Source: Bacteroidales bacterium
Lineage (GTDB): Bacteria; Bacteroidota; Bacteroidia; Bacteroidales; FEN-979
Direction: 5' to 3'
Assembly: GCA_025355465.1 (NCBI GenBank)
Contig: JANXZO010000001.1
Span: 1 to 40,617, forward strand
DNA: 40,617 nt
Of this stretch, positions 1-8,406 are shown in pieces (within the stretch, counting starts at the first letter, position 1; the number at the start of each line of letters is the position of its first letter). Made by a program: the position numbers and the translations under genes. A model generated the notes under the pieces. It was not told the origin of the DNA and ran no database searches. It saw nothing but the letters and a program-made list of their open reading frames with translations.

Positions 1-2
1 GT

Positions 3-581
3 CGTCTCAAAGAGCGATATCCCAGCGCACATCGGTTCTACGACATACAGGTAGCTTCCGAAAATGACATTGCCACTAAACTGGAATGGAAAAAAATCAT
101 CCCGGTCAGTCGTAAAGAGGAAGGTGTGTACTTCCTTCGCACATCGGTCAAACAGGTTGATGAAAAAGGATTTTGGGACATTTATAATACGATACGTGAG
201 CTCGAATCTGTGTTCCGCACTCTGAAAAGTGATTTGAAAATGCGGCCGGTATTCCACAAAACCGATGAAAACTCTGTTGCACATTTGAACCTGGCAGTGC
301 TGGCATATCAAATGGCACACACCATCAGGTATCAGTTAAAAGCAAAAGGAATCAACCACGACTGGACGCATATTGTCCGCATCATGAATACTCAAAAAGC
401 AGCAACGGTAACCATGAAGGATAAAAACGATCAGAAAATATTCATCCGTAAATGTACCACCCCTGAACCAAAAGCCGCTGAGATTTACAATGCATTAGGA
501 TACAAAAACTACCCGTTTGTTAAAAAATCCGTGTTACCCGAAAAGGTGGATCGAAAAACTGAACCACCCGGCACAGGCTAA
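3..581 (+). mobile_element. IS4/IS1634-type transposase, C-terminal part (5' end outside window)
   Basis: The reading frame is open from base 3 to the TAA at 579-581, so only the last ~190 residues are in the window. It carries the C-terminal signature of DDE transposases of the IS4/IS1634 group: a tyrosine, arginine, glutamate and lysine series in the segment IYNTIRELESVFRTLK (about bases 183-230), with the E-x6-K spacing that holds the catalytic Glu. A conserved helical stretch follows (AHLNLAVLAYQMAHTIRYQL). The protein would cut and rejoin the ends of its insertion sequence. The next ~40 bases could contain the element's right end, but the left end is off-window, so inverted repeats cannot be compared. 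The internal TAC-preceding GTG at 126 is not the true start. Family assignment is good; the exact IS name is unknown. Confidence 0.8.
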
Positions 582-655
582 ATTCCGAAGCTGGGGATGC
601 AAGTCGGGTTAAGAATTGTCATGAATAATATTTGTCATTCAAATATAAAAAGAAA

Positions 656-2380
656 TCAAATCTCCCGAACAAGCTTCAACCCCCTTCCCCCGAGTGGGGG
701 AAGGGTTGGGGATAGGGGCCTTAAAGGGGATGGGGGCCGTGCAAACAGAAAAAACGAATAAAAAAACGCGAAAAAGGTCACCCCCATCTGCGATTCGATG
801 GTGTCTTCGGTCATCATGGAGAGGAGGGCGATGATGAAAAAGACGAGGAAGAGGTAGTCGTTGTAACGCCTGAGCAGCAAGGGGGGGTAGAAGATGGCGA
901 AGAGGAACCAGGCGAGACCGAAGATTCCGAAACCCACGAAGATGGAGAGAAACTGGTTGTGCGACCGCCAGCGCTGGTCGGGGGCCAGCTTTGAGTGCAT
1001 GAGGATGTACTGCTGTTCGAAGGCGATGTTCATGTCGCCGGTGCCCACGCCGGTGAGCCAGTTGCGTTCGATGATCCCCACCGAGGCCTTCCAGTATTCG
1101 AGGCGCTGCATCATGCTCGAGCCGGTGGCGTTGCCGGTTTGGCGGTAGTTGTCATAACCGAGCAGGAACTCATAAACCCAGCCACGGATCCTGAACTCTT
1201 TCATGAAGATGTAGTTGGCCTCCCCTTTCTCGATGGCAGTGATCTCATCGGGGGTGAGCCGCTCCACGGCATCAGCATCTTTGCGGTATCCTTTGGAGGT
1301 GAGAAACCGCACCACGGTAAAGGCTACGGGTTGCCGCTTCAGGTCGAGACTGTCGAACCTGATCCGGCTGCGGCGGTTCCACGATTCGCGGAGCTCGTCC
1401 CACTGTACATATAACCACAGGCGATTGCCGTTTTCAGTCTGGTAGTTGAAGACGTTGTGCACATAACGGTTTCCGCGCGACGTCACCTGCTCGAGGGTGC
1501 GGTAGTCGACCGGCTTCACCTGGTAGTAGTCGTTCACAATGGTTTTCAGGTAGATCCCGGCAGCAGCCGTAACGGCCATGATGGCGAGGGTCAACGCCAC
1601 CTTCAGCCACCTGTTTTTCATCCGGAAGATCACCACAGGGATCAGGATCATCAGGGTGATGATCAGGACCAGCAGACCGGTCATCGATTTGGTGAATACC
1701 AGGTAGAAGAGGAACCAGGCCAGCACGAGCAGACAGATCCCTTTGGCCCAGGCGGGAATTTCCGCCCTTTTAAAGGTGAAAAAGCCCAGCAGGAAGATGC
1801 CCAGGGTGAGCAGCAGTCCGAAAATGATGTGCGACACGCTGCGGGCGATCTCGCGGATATCCACAAACTGTAGGTGTGTAGCCTTCCAGGTGTTGATGAT
1901 GGTGGCTACCAGCAGGGCCAGCACGAAGAAGGGCAGAAAGCGCTGAAATGCTCTCTTCCCGAATGGTGCCGAGGTGGAAAGGAAGAGCGGGAAGAGCAGC
2001 AGTGGTAGCTTGGTGCGCAGGTCTTTGAGGGCGTAATCGTAATCGTAGGTAAAAAAGAGACCGATGAGGTGAAACACCAGGATGGAGGAGAAGATGAGTG
2101 CGGGGCGGTGGCGCACGAAATCGCTAAACCCTCTGTAAATCCCGCGGAACATGAGGAAGAGGCTGTAGGGGATCATCCCGAGTACAAACCGATAAAACTT
2201 GCGTGAACGGTAGTATGCCATCCAGCTTTTGTAGTCAAACCGCTCCACGATCCAGGTGCCGGCGAGCACCATCTGTCCGATGCTCACCACGATCTTTGAA
2301 AAGGGGAGCATGGCGAGGATGCCCATCAATCCGAGGATGTAGAAAAAGCGGCAGAGCTGGCTGAAGGTGATCTTTACCAT
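656..2380 (-). CDS. O-antigen ligase/polymerase-like membrane protein
   Basis: A polytopic inner-membrane protein of 574 residues with about ten hydrophobic segments and one long soluble loop (roughly residues 275-440). The loop is followed by the segment TGVGTGDMNIAF and, after about 24 residues, RSHNQFLSIFVGFGIFGL. This is the pattern of the Wzy_C/O-antigen ligase family, which joins undecaprenyl-linked glycans to lipid A core or polymerises repeat units on the periplasmic face. It is the last gene of a minus-strand operon and starts 6 bases after the deacetylase stop, next to a glycosyltransferase, which supports an envelope glycan role. Oddity: the last ~26 residues (proline/glycine-rich, PPSPLRPLSPTLPPLGGRG then KLVREI) are encoded by a GC-rich intergenic repeat at 680-736, so the native stop has probably been lost and the tail is not part of the fold. 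Ligase versus polymerase cannot be told from sequence alone. Confidence 0.75.
   Translation of the reverse strand: MVKITFSQLCRFFYILGLMGILAMLPFSKIVVSIGQMVLAGTWIVERFDYKSWMAYYRSRKFYRFVLGMIPYSLFLMFRGIYRGFSDFVRHRPALIFSSILVFHLIGLFFTYDYDYALKDLRTKLPLLLFPLFLSTSAPFGKRAFQRFLPFFVLALLVATIINTWKATHLQFVDIREIARSVSHIIFGLLLTLGIFLLGFFTFKRAEIPAWAKGICLLVLAWFLFYLVFTKSMTGLLVLIITLMILIPVVIFRMKNRWLKVALTLAIMAVTAAAGIYLKTIVNDYYQVKPVDYRTLEQVTSRGNRYVHNVFNYQTENGNRLWLYVQWDELRESWNRRSRIRFDSLDLKRQPVAFTVVRFLTSKGYRKDADAVERLTPDEITAIEKGEANYIFMKEFRIRGWVYEFLLGYDNYRQTGNATGSSMMQRLEYWKASVGIIERNWLTGVGTGDMNIAFEQQYILMHSKLAPDQRWRSHNQFLSIFVGFGIFGLAWFLFAIFYPPLLLRRYNDYLFLVFFIIALLSMMTEDTIESQMGVTFFAFFYSFFLFARPPSPLRPLSPTLPPLGGRGLKLVREI
680..736 (+). 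repeat. GC-rich hairpin/G-quadruplex repeat, copy 1
   Basis: A perfect 10-bp stem (682-691 with 696-705, loop GAGT) is followed by TT-GGGG (708-711), ATA and GGGG (715-718), then further G-runs at 726-729 and 732-736. The plus strand from 696 to 718 has four runs of three or more G with loops of 2, 2 and 3 bases, a canonical G-quadruplex pattern. A second copy with the same order of parts lies on the opposite strand at 23257-23302. This copy is inside the 3' end of the O-antigen ligase-like frame. Confidence 0.75.
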
Positions 2381-2386
2381 GGATGG

Positions 2387-3202
2387 CTAGGAAAAGAGTT
2401 TGGCTCGTCCTTTTCGCAGTTTGGTGCGGAAAACGAAGAAGCTGTCGGTGCCTTTGATGTCGATCCGTTGAACTTCGTACGGCGCGCGCAATGGCCAGGG
2501 GTTGATGCGGTTCCCGATGCGGAGGGCAAACGTGAGATTCATCTTCCGGAATACCTCACCCATCTGCCCTTTCAGTTGCTTGTCCTTTTTCGGGAAACCG
2601 CCGTAGGGATAGGCCAGCACCTTCACGAAGGGAACTGCATGAAAAGCCAGGGTGCTGAAGCAGTTCTGCAGGTCCTCCTCCATGTCTGCCGGGGCCATGT
2701 CGCCATAGCTCCTGTGGAGAAATGAATGTAACCCGATCTCTGCCTCCTCCCGGTTGGCAAGTTGTTTCAGCTCTTCGGCTGTGAGGATGGGGTCGCTGCC
2801 ACGATCCCAAATGTTGGTCTTGCCCATATATGCCACCGGTACGAAGAGCGTGGCCACAAAGCCGTGTTTTTTCAGCAGCGGCAGAGCCAGGTCGCGGAAA
2901 CTGCGGTAGGCGTCGTCGAAGGTGAGGATGACCGTTTTTTTCGGGAGCTTCGCCCCTTCGTTCACCATCTCCTTCAGTCGGGCAAAGGTAATGGCGTGGT
3001 ACCCCTTCTCTTTCATGTACATCAGCTGAAGGTCGAGCTGTTCGGTGGTGACGGTAAGTTTGTCGGGATTTTTTTCGGCGACCTTGTGGTACATCAGCAC
3101 CGGAAGTCCTCGCAGGGCAGGTACCAGCAAGCTGTATTCCACTGTTAAATAAGCAAGGACAACCAGCAGCAGCAGTGGCGCAACGATCTCAAATACATTC
3201 AT
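2387..3202 (-). CDS. Polysaccharide deacetylase (NodB homology, CE4)
   Basis: Predicted 271-residue membrane-anchored carbohydrate esterase that removes N-acetyl (or O-acetyl) groups from a glycan. Residues ~5-25 form one hydrophobic N-terminal anchor, so the catalytic domain should be periplasmic. NodB motifs are present: TFDDAY at 94-99 (two Asp, general base plus metal), H159-SFLH163 (metal histidines), and AYPYGG at ~197-202. The start chosen is the ATG at 3202, which overlaps the upstream glycosyltransferase stop as ATGA (translational coupling). A longer frame to 3271 would run 23 residues into that gene and is unlikely. The stop is 6 bases before the O-antigen ligase-like gene. The substrate is unknown; by context a cell-surface polysaccharide or LPS glycan. 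Confidence 0.85.
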   Translation of the reverse strand: MNVFEIVAPLLLLVVLAYLTVEYSLLVPALRGLPVLMYHKVAEKNPDKLTVTTEQLDLQLMYMKEKGYHAITFARLKEMVNEGAKLPKKTVILTFDDAYRSFRDLALPLLKKHGFVATLFVPVAYMGKTNIWDRGSDPILTAEELKQLANREEAEIGLHSFLHRSYGDMAPADMEEDLQNCFSTLAFHAVPFVKVLAYPYGGFPKKDKQLKGQMGEVFRKMNLTFALRIGNRINPWPLRAPYEVQRIDIKGTDSFFVFRTKLRKGRAKLFS

Positions 3203-3984
3203 GGCCGGGTATTTAGTTCGATGGTTTTGGCCACCTTCAGGGTGGAATATACGGCCGCCAGGAACGACCACATGAATCCCGGGTAACCGTCAAGAAATCC
3301 CAGCTTGAGAAAATATATTGTAATGAAGCTACCTGGGAATTTCAGGGCTGCATATCCCTTTGAAAAATGTCTTCCTTGTTTTTCATATCCTTCGGCGGCC
3401 TGCGTGGTATACGTATTCATCTTCTCAATGTGATGGCTGATATCGCGGTATGAGTAATGAATTACCCTGCCCTTCAATGTTCCTGCAGTACCTTTTATTT
3501 CGATCCCTTCATGAACAGGAACGGTGGTGAATCCTCCTCTTTTCCGGTTGAAAAGCCGAAGATGGAATTCATGGCCAACTCCGCCATGCTTCAGGATCCT
3601 CCCCATGAATTTAAGGGCAAAAGGGAGTCTGTATCCGGCGTGAGTTAAAGGATCCGGCGACATGTCCGAACCCGCAGGGGATATCTTCTTCATCAACGAT
3701 CTGATCTCCTGCTGCAGTTCGGCAGAGAGCACCTCATCGGCATCAATGGAGAGTACCCAGTCGTTCACAGCCTGGTCACCAGCATATTGTTTCTGCAGTC
3801 CGTACCCATCGAATTCGCGTTCAAACACCCGGCACCCGGCTTCGCGGCACAACGCCACAGTACGGTCAGTGGAACCCGAATCGACCACCACCACCTCCCC
3901 GGCCACCGGTTTCACCGATTCAAGGCAGCGCAGAATATTCAGCTCCTCGTTCCTGGTAATAATGACGACTGAAAGTTCAGCCAT
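3199..3984 (-). CDS. Family 2 glycosyltransferase (WaaE/KdtX-like)
   Basis: A 261-residue GT-A fold transferase. The N-terminus LSVVIITRNEELNI and the segment VVVVDSGSTDRT are typical GT2 nucleotide-sugar binding motifs, and SIDADE (~79-84) supplies the DxD-type metal site. The C-terminal third, with HRLF/HEGIE-like and HYSYRD patterns, resembles the LPS core beta-1,4-glucosyltransferase family (WaaE/KdtX). It likely adds a sugar to an LPS core or other lipid-linked glycan at the inner face of the cytoplasmic membrane; a hydrophobic C-terminal stretch (GSFITIYFLKLGFLDGYPGF) suggests membrane association. It starts 7 bases after the omega-amidase stop and overlaps the deacetylase start by 4 bases. 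The donor sugar cannot be inferred. Confidence 0.85.
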   Translation of the reverse strand: MAELSVVIITRNEELNILRCLESVKPVAGEVVVVDSGSTDRTVALCREAGCRVFEREFDGYGLQKQYAGDQAVNDWVLSIDADEVLSAELQQEIRSLMKKISPAGSDMSPDPLTHAGYRLPFALKFMGRILKHGGVGHEFHLRLFNRKRGGFTTVPVHEGIEIKGTAGTLKGRVIHYSYRDISHHIEKMNTYTTQAAEGYEKQGRHFSKGYAALKFPGSFITIYFLKLGFLDGYPGFMWSFLAAVYSTLKVAKTIELNTRP

Positions 3985-3991
3985 TTTTTAA

Positions 3992-4786
3992 TTAGTTGTT
4001 AATCGTGAAAGTGTCCCAGTCGAGGCCAACAGTGAATGATTCGCGGTATTGCCGGAGTTCCTGTGCCGACAGGGTAACTGTAATGATCTCCTGCTTGCCG
4101 GCCTCCGCTGCTGCCACGATCTGCCCTTTGGCATCCGTAACCATGGAATCGCCTGAGTGGTATATTCCGTTGCCGTCGTCGCCCACCCTGTTAACCCCGA
4201 TGGTATATGACTGATTGTCGATGGCCCGCGCAACCAGCAGGGTTTTCCATGCATGGGCTCTCACATTTGGCCAGTTGGCCAGACAAACCAGCAGATCATA
4301 CTCATACTTGTTGTCTTCGTAGGTGTTCTTGCTCCACACAGGAAAACGCAGATCGTAACAGATTAATGGCATGATGTTCCATCCATTGATGTTGATCAGG
4401 GTTCTCTTCTCCCCGCCTTTCAAAATCTTGTACTCCTCCACCAAACGGAAAAGATGGCGCTTATCGTATGTCTCGAGATGACCATCGGGGAAGGCACACA
4501 CCAACCGGTTGAAGAAGTCGTTCCCCTCTCCGATAATGAGCGTTGCCATAATCGGCGTGTTTTTCTCTTTGGATTTTTCCTTAAGGAACTTAATAGCAGG
4601 CCCCTCCATGCTTTCTCCGCAGCAAGTCGTATTAATCGTAAACCCTGTATTAAACATCTCCGGAAGAAGAATCAGGTCACCAGGTTCTGAAATCCTGTTG
4701 AGCAGTTCGGTAAAATGCTTTAGGTTCTTCCCGGGATCTTCCCAAAATAAATTCGTTTGTATCAATGTTACTGTAAGATCCTGCAT
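3992..4786 (-). CDS. Carbon-nitrogen hydrolase, omega-amidase (YafV/NIT2-like)
   Basis: A 264-residue cytosolic nitrilase-superfamily enzyme. The catalytic triad is visible: E43 in LLPEMFNTGF, K109 in YDKRHLF and C143 in LICYDLRFPVW. Length and motifs match the YafV/NIT2 branch, which hydrolyses alpha-ketoglutaramate or alpha-ketosuccinamate (transamination products of glutamine and asparagine, and the deaminated methionine-salvage keto acid) to the dicarboxylate plus ammonia. The start is the ATG at 4786. An upstream in-frame extension to 4870 would run across the divergent pgk promoter and has no domain support. It heads the envelope-glycan operon but is a metabolic gene, so the link may be only transcriptional. 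Confidence 0.85.
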   Translation of the reverse strand: MQDLTVTLIQTNLFWEDPGKNLKHFTELLNRISEPGDLILLPEMFNTGFTINTTCCGESMEGPAIKFLKEKSKEKNTPIMATLIIGEGNDFFNRLVCAFPDGHLETYDKRHLFRLVEEYKILKGGEKRTLININGWNIMPLICYDLRFPVWSKNTYEDNKYEYDLLVCLANWPNVRAHAWKTLLVARAIDNQSYTIGVNRVGDDGNGIYHSGDSMVTDAKGQIVAAAEAGKQEIITVTLSAQELRQYRESFTVGLDWDTFTINN

Positions 4787-4829
4787 TTTGTTTCGGATTA
4801 AAATCAGGGTAAAATTAAAAATATATGCG

Positions 4830-4856
4830 TTGACGTTTTGAAAAATTTTAAATTTG
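4830..4856 (+). promoter_or_regulatory. Candidate Bacteroidota promoter for pgk
   Basis: TTGAC at 4830-4834 and TAAATTTG at 4849-4856 (perfect TAnnTTTG -7 box) are separated by 16 bases between TTG and TA, near the short end of the usual spacing. The -7 box is 25 bases before the pgk ATG, in the divergent gap between the omega-amidase and pgk. Confidence 0.5.
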
Positions 4857-4881
4857 CTCCGAAAATCCAATAAAGACCGCT

Positions 4882-6072
4882 ATGCGAACGATTGATAATT
4901 ATAACTTTAACGAAAAAAGAGCCCTTATCCGGGTCGACTTTAATGTGCCCCTCGATGGCCAGTTCAATATCACCGATACCACCCGTATTGATGCCACCTT
5001 ACCTACCATCAACAAGATCCTTAACGACGGAGGATCGGTCATTCTGATGTCACACCTTGGCCGTCCCAAAGGTGGCCCCGAAAATAAATTTTCCCTGAAA
5101 CACCTTGTTCCCTATCTGACGCAGGTACTGAAACGTCCGGTTAAATTTGCTGACGACTGCATCGGACAGTCGGCCACAGAACTGGCGGCCTCCCTGCAGC
5201 CTGGCGAAGTGCTCCTGCTCGAAAACCTGCGGTTCTACAAACAGGAGGAGAAGGGTGACGAAGAGTTTGCTAAAAAACTGGCAGCATTGGGCGACTACTA
5301 TGTAAACGATGCTTTCGGTACCGCTCACCGGGCCCATGCCTCCACCGCGATCATAGCCGACTTCTTCGAAGACAAAAAGATGTTTGGCTATGTGATGGCC
5401 AACGAGATCATTAACATCGACAAGTGTCTCAAAGACAATAAACGCCCCTTTACCGTTATCCTGGGCGGGGCGAAAGTCTCCACCAAGATCGAGATCATCA
5501 ACCACCTGATGGACAAAGTCGACAACCTCATCATCGGCGGCGGCATGATGTTCACCTTCATTAAGGCCCTGGGCGGCGATATCGGCGCCTCACTGGTGGA
5601 GGAGGAGTATGTTGAGCTGGCCAAAAATATTGTTGAGGGTGCCAAAACACTGGGTGTTAATTTCTATATTCCTCCGGATGCTGTGCTGGCCGATAACTTC
5701 TCCAACGATTCCAACATCAGAACCGGCAGCGCTTACGACATCCAGGTGCCCTGGATGGGTCTGGACATTGGGCCGTCCACCATTGCAAAGTTCAGCCATG
5801 TGATCGAAAAATCAGGTACGATTTTATGGAACGGACCGATGGGTGTGTTTGAGATGAACAACTTCGACGCCGGCACCAGAGCCATTGCTGAAGCCATTGT
5901 GAAAGCTACAGAAAACGGCACCTTCAGCCTCGTCGGGGGCGGCGACTCGGTAGCGGCCATTAACAAGTATAACATGGCCGATAAGGTCTCCTATGTTTCA
6001 ACCGGTGGTGGGGCCATGCTCGAATATATCGAAGGAAAAGTGCTCCCGGGAATACAGGCAATCAACGATTGA
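4882..6072 (+). CDS. pgk: Phosphoglycerate kinase
   Basis: A full-length 396-residue glycolytic enzyme that transfers phosphate from 1,3-bisphosphoglycerate to ADP in the cytosol. Signatures include the N-terminal PGK motif [14 protein letters not shown] (substrate Asp/Asn), the SHLGRPKG loop (basic patch), [28 protein letters not shown], and the C-terminal nucleotide site GPMGVFE and [11 protein letters not shown]. Length is typical of the bacterial family. It is transcribed alone from its own candidate promoter, and its stop is only 5 bases from the convergent glycosyltransferase stop at 6078. No oddities. Confidence 0.98.
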   Translation: MRTIDNYNFNEKRALIRVDFNVPLDGQFNITDTTRIDATLPTINKILNDGGSVILMSHLGRPKGGPENKFSLKHLVPYLTQVLKRPVKFADDCIGQSATELAASLQPGEVLLLENLRFYKQEEKGDEEFAKKLAALGDYYVNDAFGTAHRAHASTAIIADFFEDKKMFGYVMANEIINIDKCLKDNKRPFTVILGGAKVSTKIEIINHLMDKVDNLIIGGGMMFTFIKALGGDIGASLVEEEYVELAKNIVEGAKTLGVNFYIPPDAVLADNFSNDSNIRTGSAYDIQVPWMGLDIGPSTIAKFSHVIEKSGTILWNGPMGVFEMNNFDAGTRAIAEAIVKATENGTFSLVGGGDSVAAINKYNMADKVSYVSTGGGAMLEYIEGKVLPGIQAIND

Positions 6073-6077
6073 TACGG

Positions 6078-7136
6078 CTATAACTTTATCACCTTCCCAT
6101 ACAGGTCAAGGTAGTCATCCATACATTTCTCCCAGCTGAATTTCCGTGCATAAGCCTGGATTGAGGAAGAAAATTCTTCCTTGTTCCGGTCACAGGTCAT
6201 CAACCCGTTTTTCAGGATTTCAGCCATGTGATCAGGATCAAAATTTTGCCAGTAAAAGGCAAACTTCCCACCGATTTCAGGCAGGGAGGTGACGGTGCTG
6301 GCGAATACAGGTTTCCCAAGGAGCATGGCTTCCATGACCGGCATTCCAAATCCCTCGGCCAGGGAAGGAAACAGGAAGGCACTGCAGTGGGAATAAAGCC
6401 AGTATTTATCCTGCTCAGAAACCGGTCCGGGCATGTGTATTCTGTCACGATCTATCTCCTCAAGCATCCTTCTGGCGTAGTCCGAATCCTTCTCCCCGGC
6501 AATTACCAACTCGTAATCTTTAAATTGTTTCATCAATGGCAACAGCACATGGAAATTCTTTTTTGCAGAGATGATTCCAATCGTAAAAAAAAAATTGTTG
6601 CTTTTCAGGAACCCGGGTCTCGTTGCTTCCGGGAAGGATTTCACGCTGATTCCGTTATAGATACGTACCATGGGTTTATCCTTTATGTTCAGGTACTCGC
6701 GGACCTGATTTCCCGTGAAATCGGAGATGACCGTAATCGCTTTGGCATGGTCAATGTTTTTCTGCAATTTCCGAAGGTAGCCGTCTGATTTTCTCCTGTC
6801 TTTCTCAACCAGGAAGTTCAGGTCGTGTATGGTGAGTATCCAGTTGGAATTTCGGCCTGGCAGATACGAAGGAAACTGGTGGAGTGAGTGCCAGATATCG
6901 TATGGGGTGTTCAACCCGGGAAGGTATCTCTTTTGTAAATCAACCTTTTCTATTTCGATCTGTTCCCAATTCCTTTGAGGAAAATTTCGCGGCGTTAAAA
7001 ACGTGAAGTCAAACTGCAGACCGGATCTTTCTGCCAAAGTTTCCGCAAAATTGAACGCAAACCGACCGATGCCCGAATTCAGATTCCGGGTTTTATACAG
7101 ATCAACCAGAATTTCAGGTTTATCCTTCGACTGCAT
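6078..7136 (-). CDS. Family 4 glycosyltransferase (GT-B)
   Basis: A 352-residue GT-B fold enzyme of the GT4 (glycosyl transferase group 1) family. The N-terminal domain has the glycine loop LNSGIGRFAFNFAETL (acceptor/donor loop). The C-terminal nucleotide-sugar domain shows FTIGIISAKKNFHVLLP, the phosphate-binding K, and the E-x7-E motif in SLAEGFGMPVMEAMLLG (~265-281). It probably transfers a hexose from a nucleotide sugar to a lipid-linked or LPS acceptor at the cytoplasmic membrane. It is the last gene of the mlaE-mlaF-cvpA unit, 11 bases after the CvpA-family stop. Sugar and acceptor are unknown. Confidence 0.85.
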   Translation of the reverse strand: MQSKDKPEILVDLYKTRNLNSGIGRFAFNFAETLAERSGLQFDFTFLTPRNFPQRNWEQIEIEKVDLQKRYLPGLNTPYDIWHSLHQFPSYLPGRNSNWILTIHDLNFLVEKDRRKSDGYLRKLQKNIDHAKAITVISDFTGNQVREYLNIKDKPMVRIYNGISVKSFPEATRPGFLKSNNFFFTIGIISAKKNFHVLLPLMKQFKDYELVIAGEKDSDYARRMLEEIDRDRIHMPGPVSEQDKYWLYSHCSAFLFPSLAEGFGMPVMEAMLLGKPVFASTVTSLPEIGGKFAFYWQNFDPDHMAEILKNGLMTCDRNKEEFSSSIQAYARKFSWEKCMDDYLDLYGKVIKL

Positions 7137-7147
7137 GGTTCAGGTTC

Positions 7148-7648
7148 TTACCATTTTGGAAATTTGATCTCCCCTCCGAGCGCCTTCATCAGTTGTGGAA
7201 ATACCGGTTCAATGTGGGAGAAAAAGAAAGATCTTTTTTTGTCTTCGGGCGTTAACCATTTGCCCTTGGGGTCGATGGCTGCAACGATAAAGATAATCAC
7301 GCTGACCAGGATCACGCCCTTTACGAGGCCAAGAAGTGCCCCGCCGAGCCGGTTAAAAATTCCGAGGCCGACCAGGTCAATAATTTTTTCCATGAGTTTG
7401 GCTACCAGCAGGACGCCAAGCACAACCATCAGAAAGGTGATCGTAAAAGAGAGAATGGGAAGCCATTTACGGGAGGGTTTCAGTTGCTCCATGAGGATGG
7501 AATCGAGGTAGTTCGAGAAGTGAACTGCCACCCAGACCCCCAGGATGAGCGCTGCCAGGGTGGCAAGGCTGATGATAAATCCTTTACGTACTCCATTGAT
7601 CACAAGGAGAGCCACAAGGGCGATGATAATGATATCGAAAAAATTCAT
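7148..7648 (-). CDS. CvpA family membrane protein
   Basis: A 166-residue protein with four predicted transmembrane helices (about residues 4-20, 25-45, 64-86 and 102-124) and a short soluble C-terminus. The start MNFFDIIIIALVALLVINGVRKGF with the following glycine-rich helices matches the CvpA (colicin V production) family, whose members are linked to envelope homeostasis. A GLGIFNRLGGALLGLVKG loop is typical. It lies 11 bases downstream of mlaF and upstream of a glycosyltransferase, so an envelope-maintenance role is plausible, but its biochemical function is not known. Confidence 0.85.
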   Translation of the reverse strand: MNFFDIIIIALVALLVINGVRKGFIISLATLAALILGVWVAVHFSNYLDSILMEQLKPSRKWLPILSFTITFLMVVLGVLLVAKLMEKIIDLVGLGIFNRLGGALLGLVKGVILVSVIIFIVAAIDPKGKWLTPEDKKRSFFFSHIEPVFPQLMKALGGEIKFPKW

Positions 7649-7659
7649 AGAACGGGTTC

Positions 7660-8406
7660 TTATCTCTTCAGGCGCGATGTAAGTTCAGTTCCGAAAACAA
7701 ATTCGTTGAGCTCTTCGTTTTGCGTTTTTAGAATGGTTTCCTTATCGCCCCGCCACCAGAGCTCCCCTTTATAGATGTACGCAATCGTGTCGCCTATTCC
7801 CAGCACCGAGTTCATGTCGTGGGTGTTAACGATCGTAGTGATGTTGTACTCCTGGGTGATCTCCTGGATTAGGTGGTCGATCACTCCCGAGGTTTGCGGG
7901 TCGAGTCCCGAATTGGGCTCATCGCAGAACAGGTAGTGGGGGTTCATGGCAATGGCCCTGGCAATGGCAACCCGTTTACGCATCCCGCCACTGAGTTCGG
8001 ATGGCATCAGTTTGTTCACATTTTCAAGGTTGACCCTCTTCAGTACGAAATTCACCCGGTCGCTCTTTTCTGACAACGGCTGCTTTGTAAACATGTTCAG
8101 TGGAAACATGATGTTGTTTTCGACCGTCATGGAATCGAATAGCGCCCCCCCCTGAAAAAGCATGCCAATCTCCTGACGCAGGTTCTTGCGCTTTTCGAAA
8201 TTCATGGTGGTAAAGTTGCGATCGTCGTACACAACCGTGCCCGCATCAACTTCGAACAACCCCACAAGGCACTTCATAAGCACCGTCTTGCCGGATCCGC
8301 TCTGGCCGATGATCAGATTGGTTTTTCCCTTTTCGAAGTTGCAGGATACATTTTTCAGAACCGGGCGGTCGCCGAAATTCTTGCTTAGGTTGCGGGCTTC
8401 GATCAT
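7660..8406 (-). CDS. mlaF: Lipid-transport ABC ATPase MlaF
   Basis: A 248-residue ABC ATPase with Walker A GQSGSGKT (34-41), signature LSGGMRKRVAIARA (138-151) and Walker B YLFCDEPNSGLDP (158-170). It pairs with the MlaE-type permease to move phospholipids across the periplasm, keeping the outer membrane asymmetric. The start chosen is the ATG at 8406, which overlaps the permease stop as ATGA. The longer frame to 8691 lies within mlaE and has no homology-like content. Usually a gene for an MCE-domain (MlaD) protein follows; here a CvpA-family gene follows instead, so the substrate-binding component must be encoded elsewhere. Confidence 0.92.
   Translation of the reverse strand: MIEARNLSKNFGDRPVLKNVSCNFEKGKTNLIIGQSGSGKTVLMKCLVGLFEVDAGTVVYDDRNFTTMNFEKRKNLRQEIGMLFQGGALFDSMTVENNIMFPLNMFTKQPLSEKSDRVNFVLKRVNLENVNKLMPSELSGGMRKRVAIARAIAMNPHYLFCDEPNSGLDPQTSGVIDHLIQEITQEYNITTIVNTHDMNSVLGIGDTIAYIYKGELWWRGDKETILKTQNEELNEFVFGTELTSRLKR

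Noticed and set aside
995-1414. Long antisense reading frame within the O-antigen ligase gene
   Set aside because: It is a shadow frame with no domain-like pattern; the sense frame has consistent membrane helices and family motifs.
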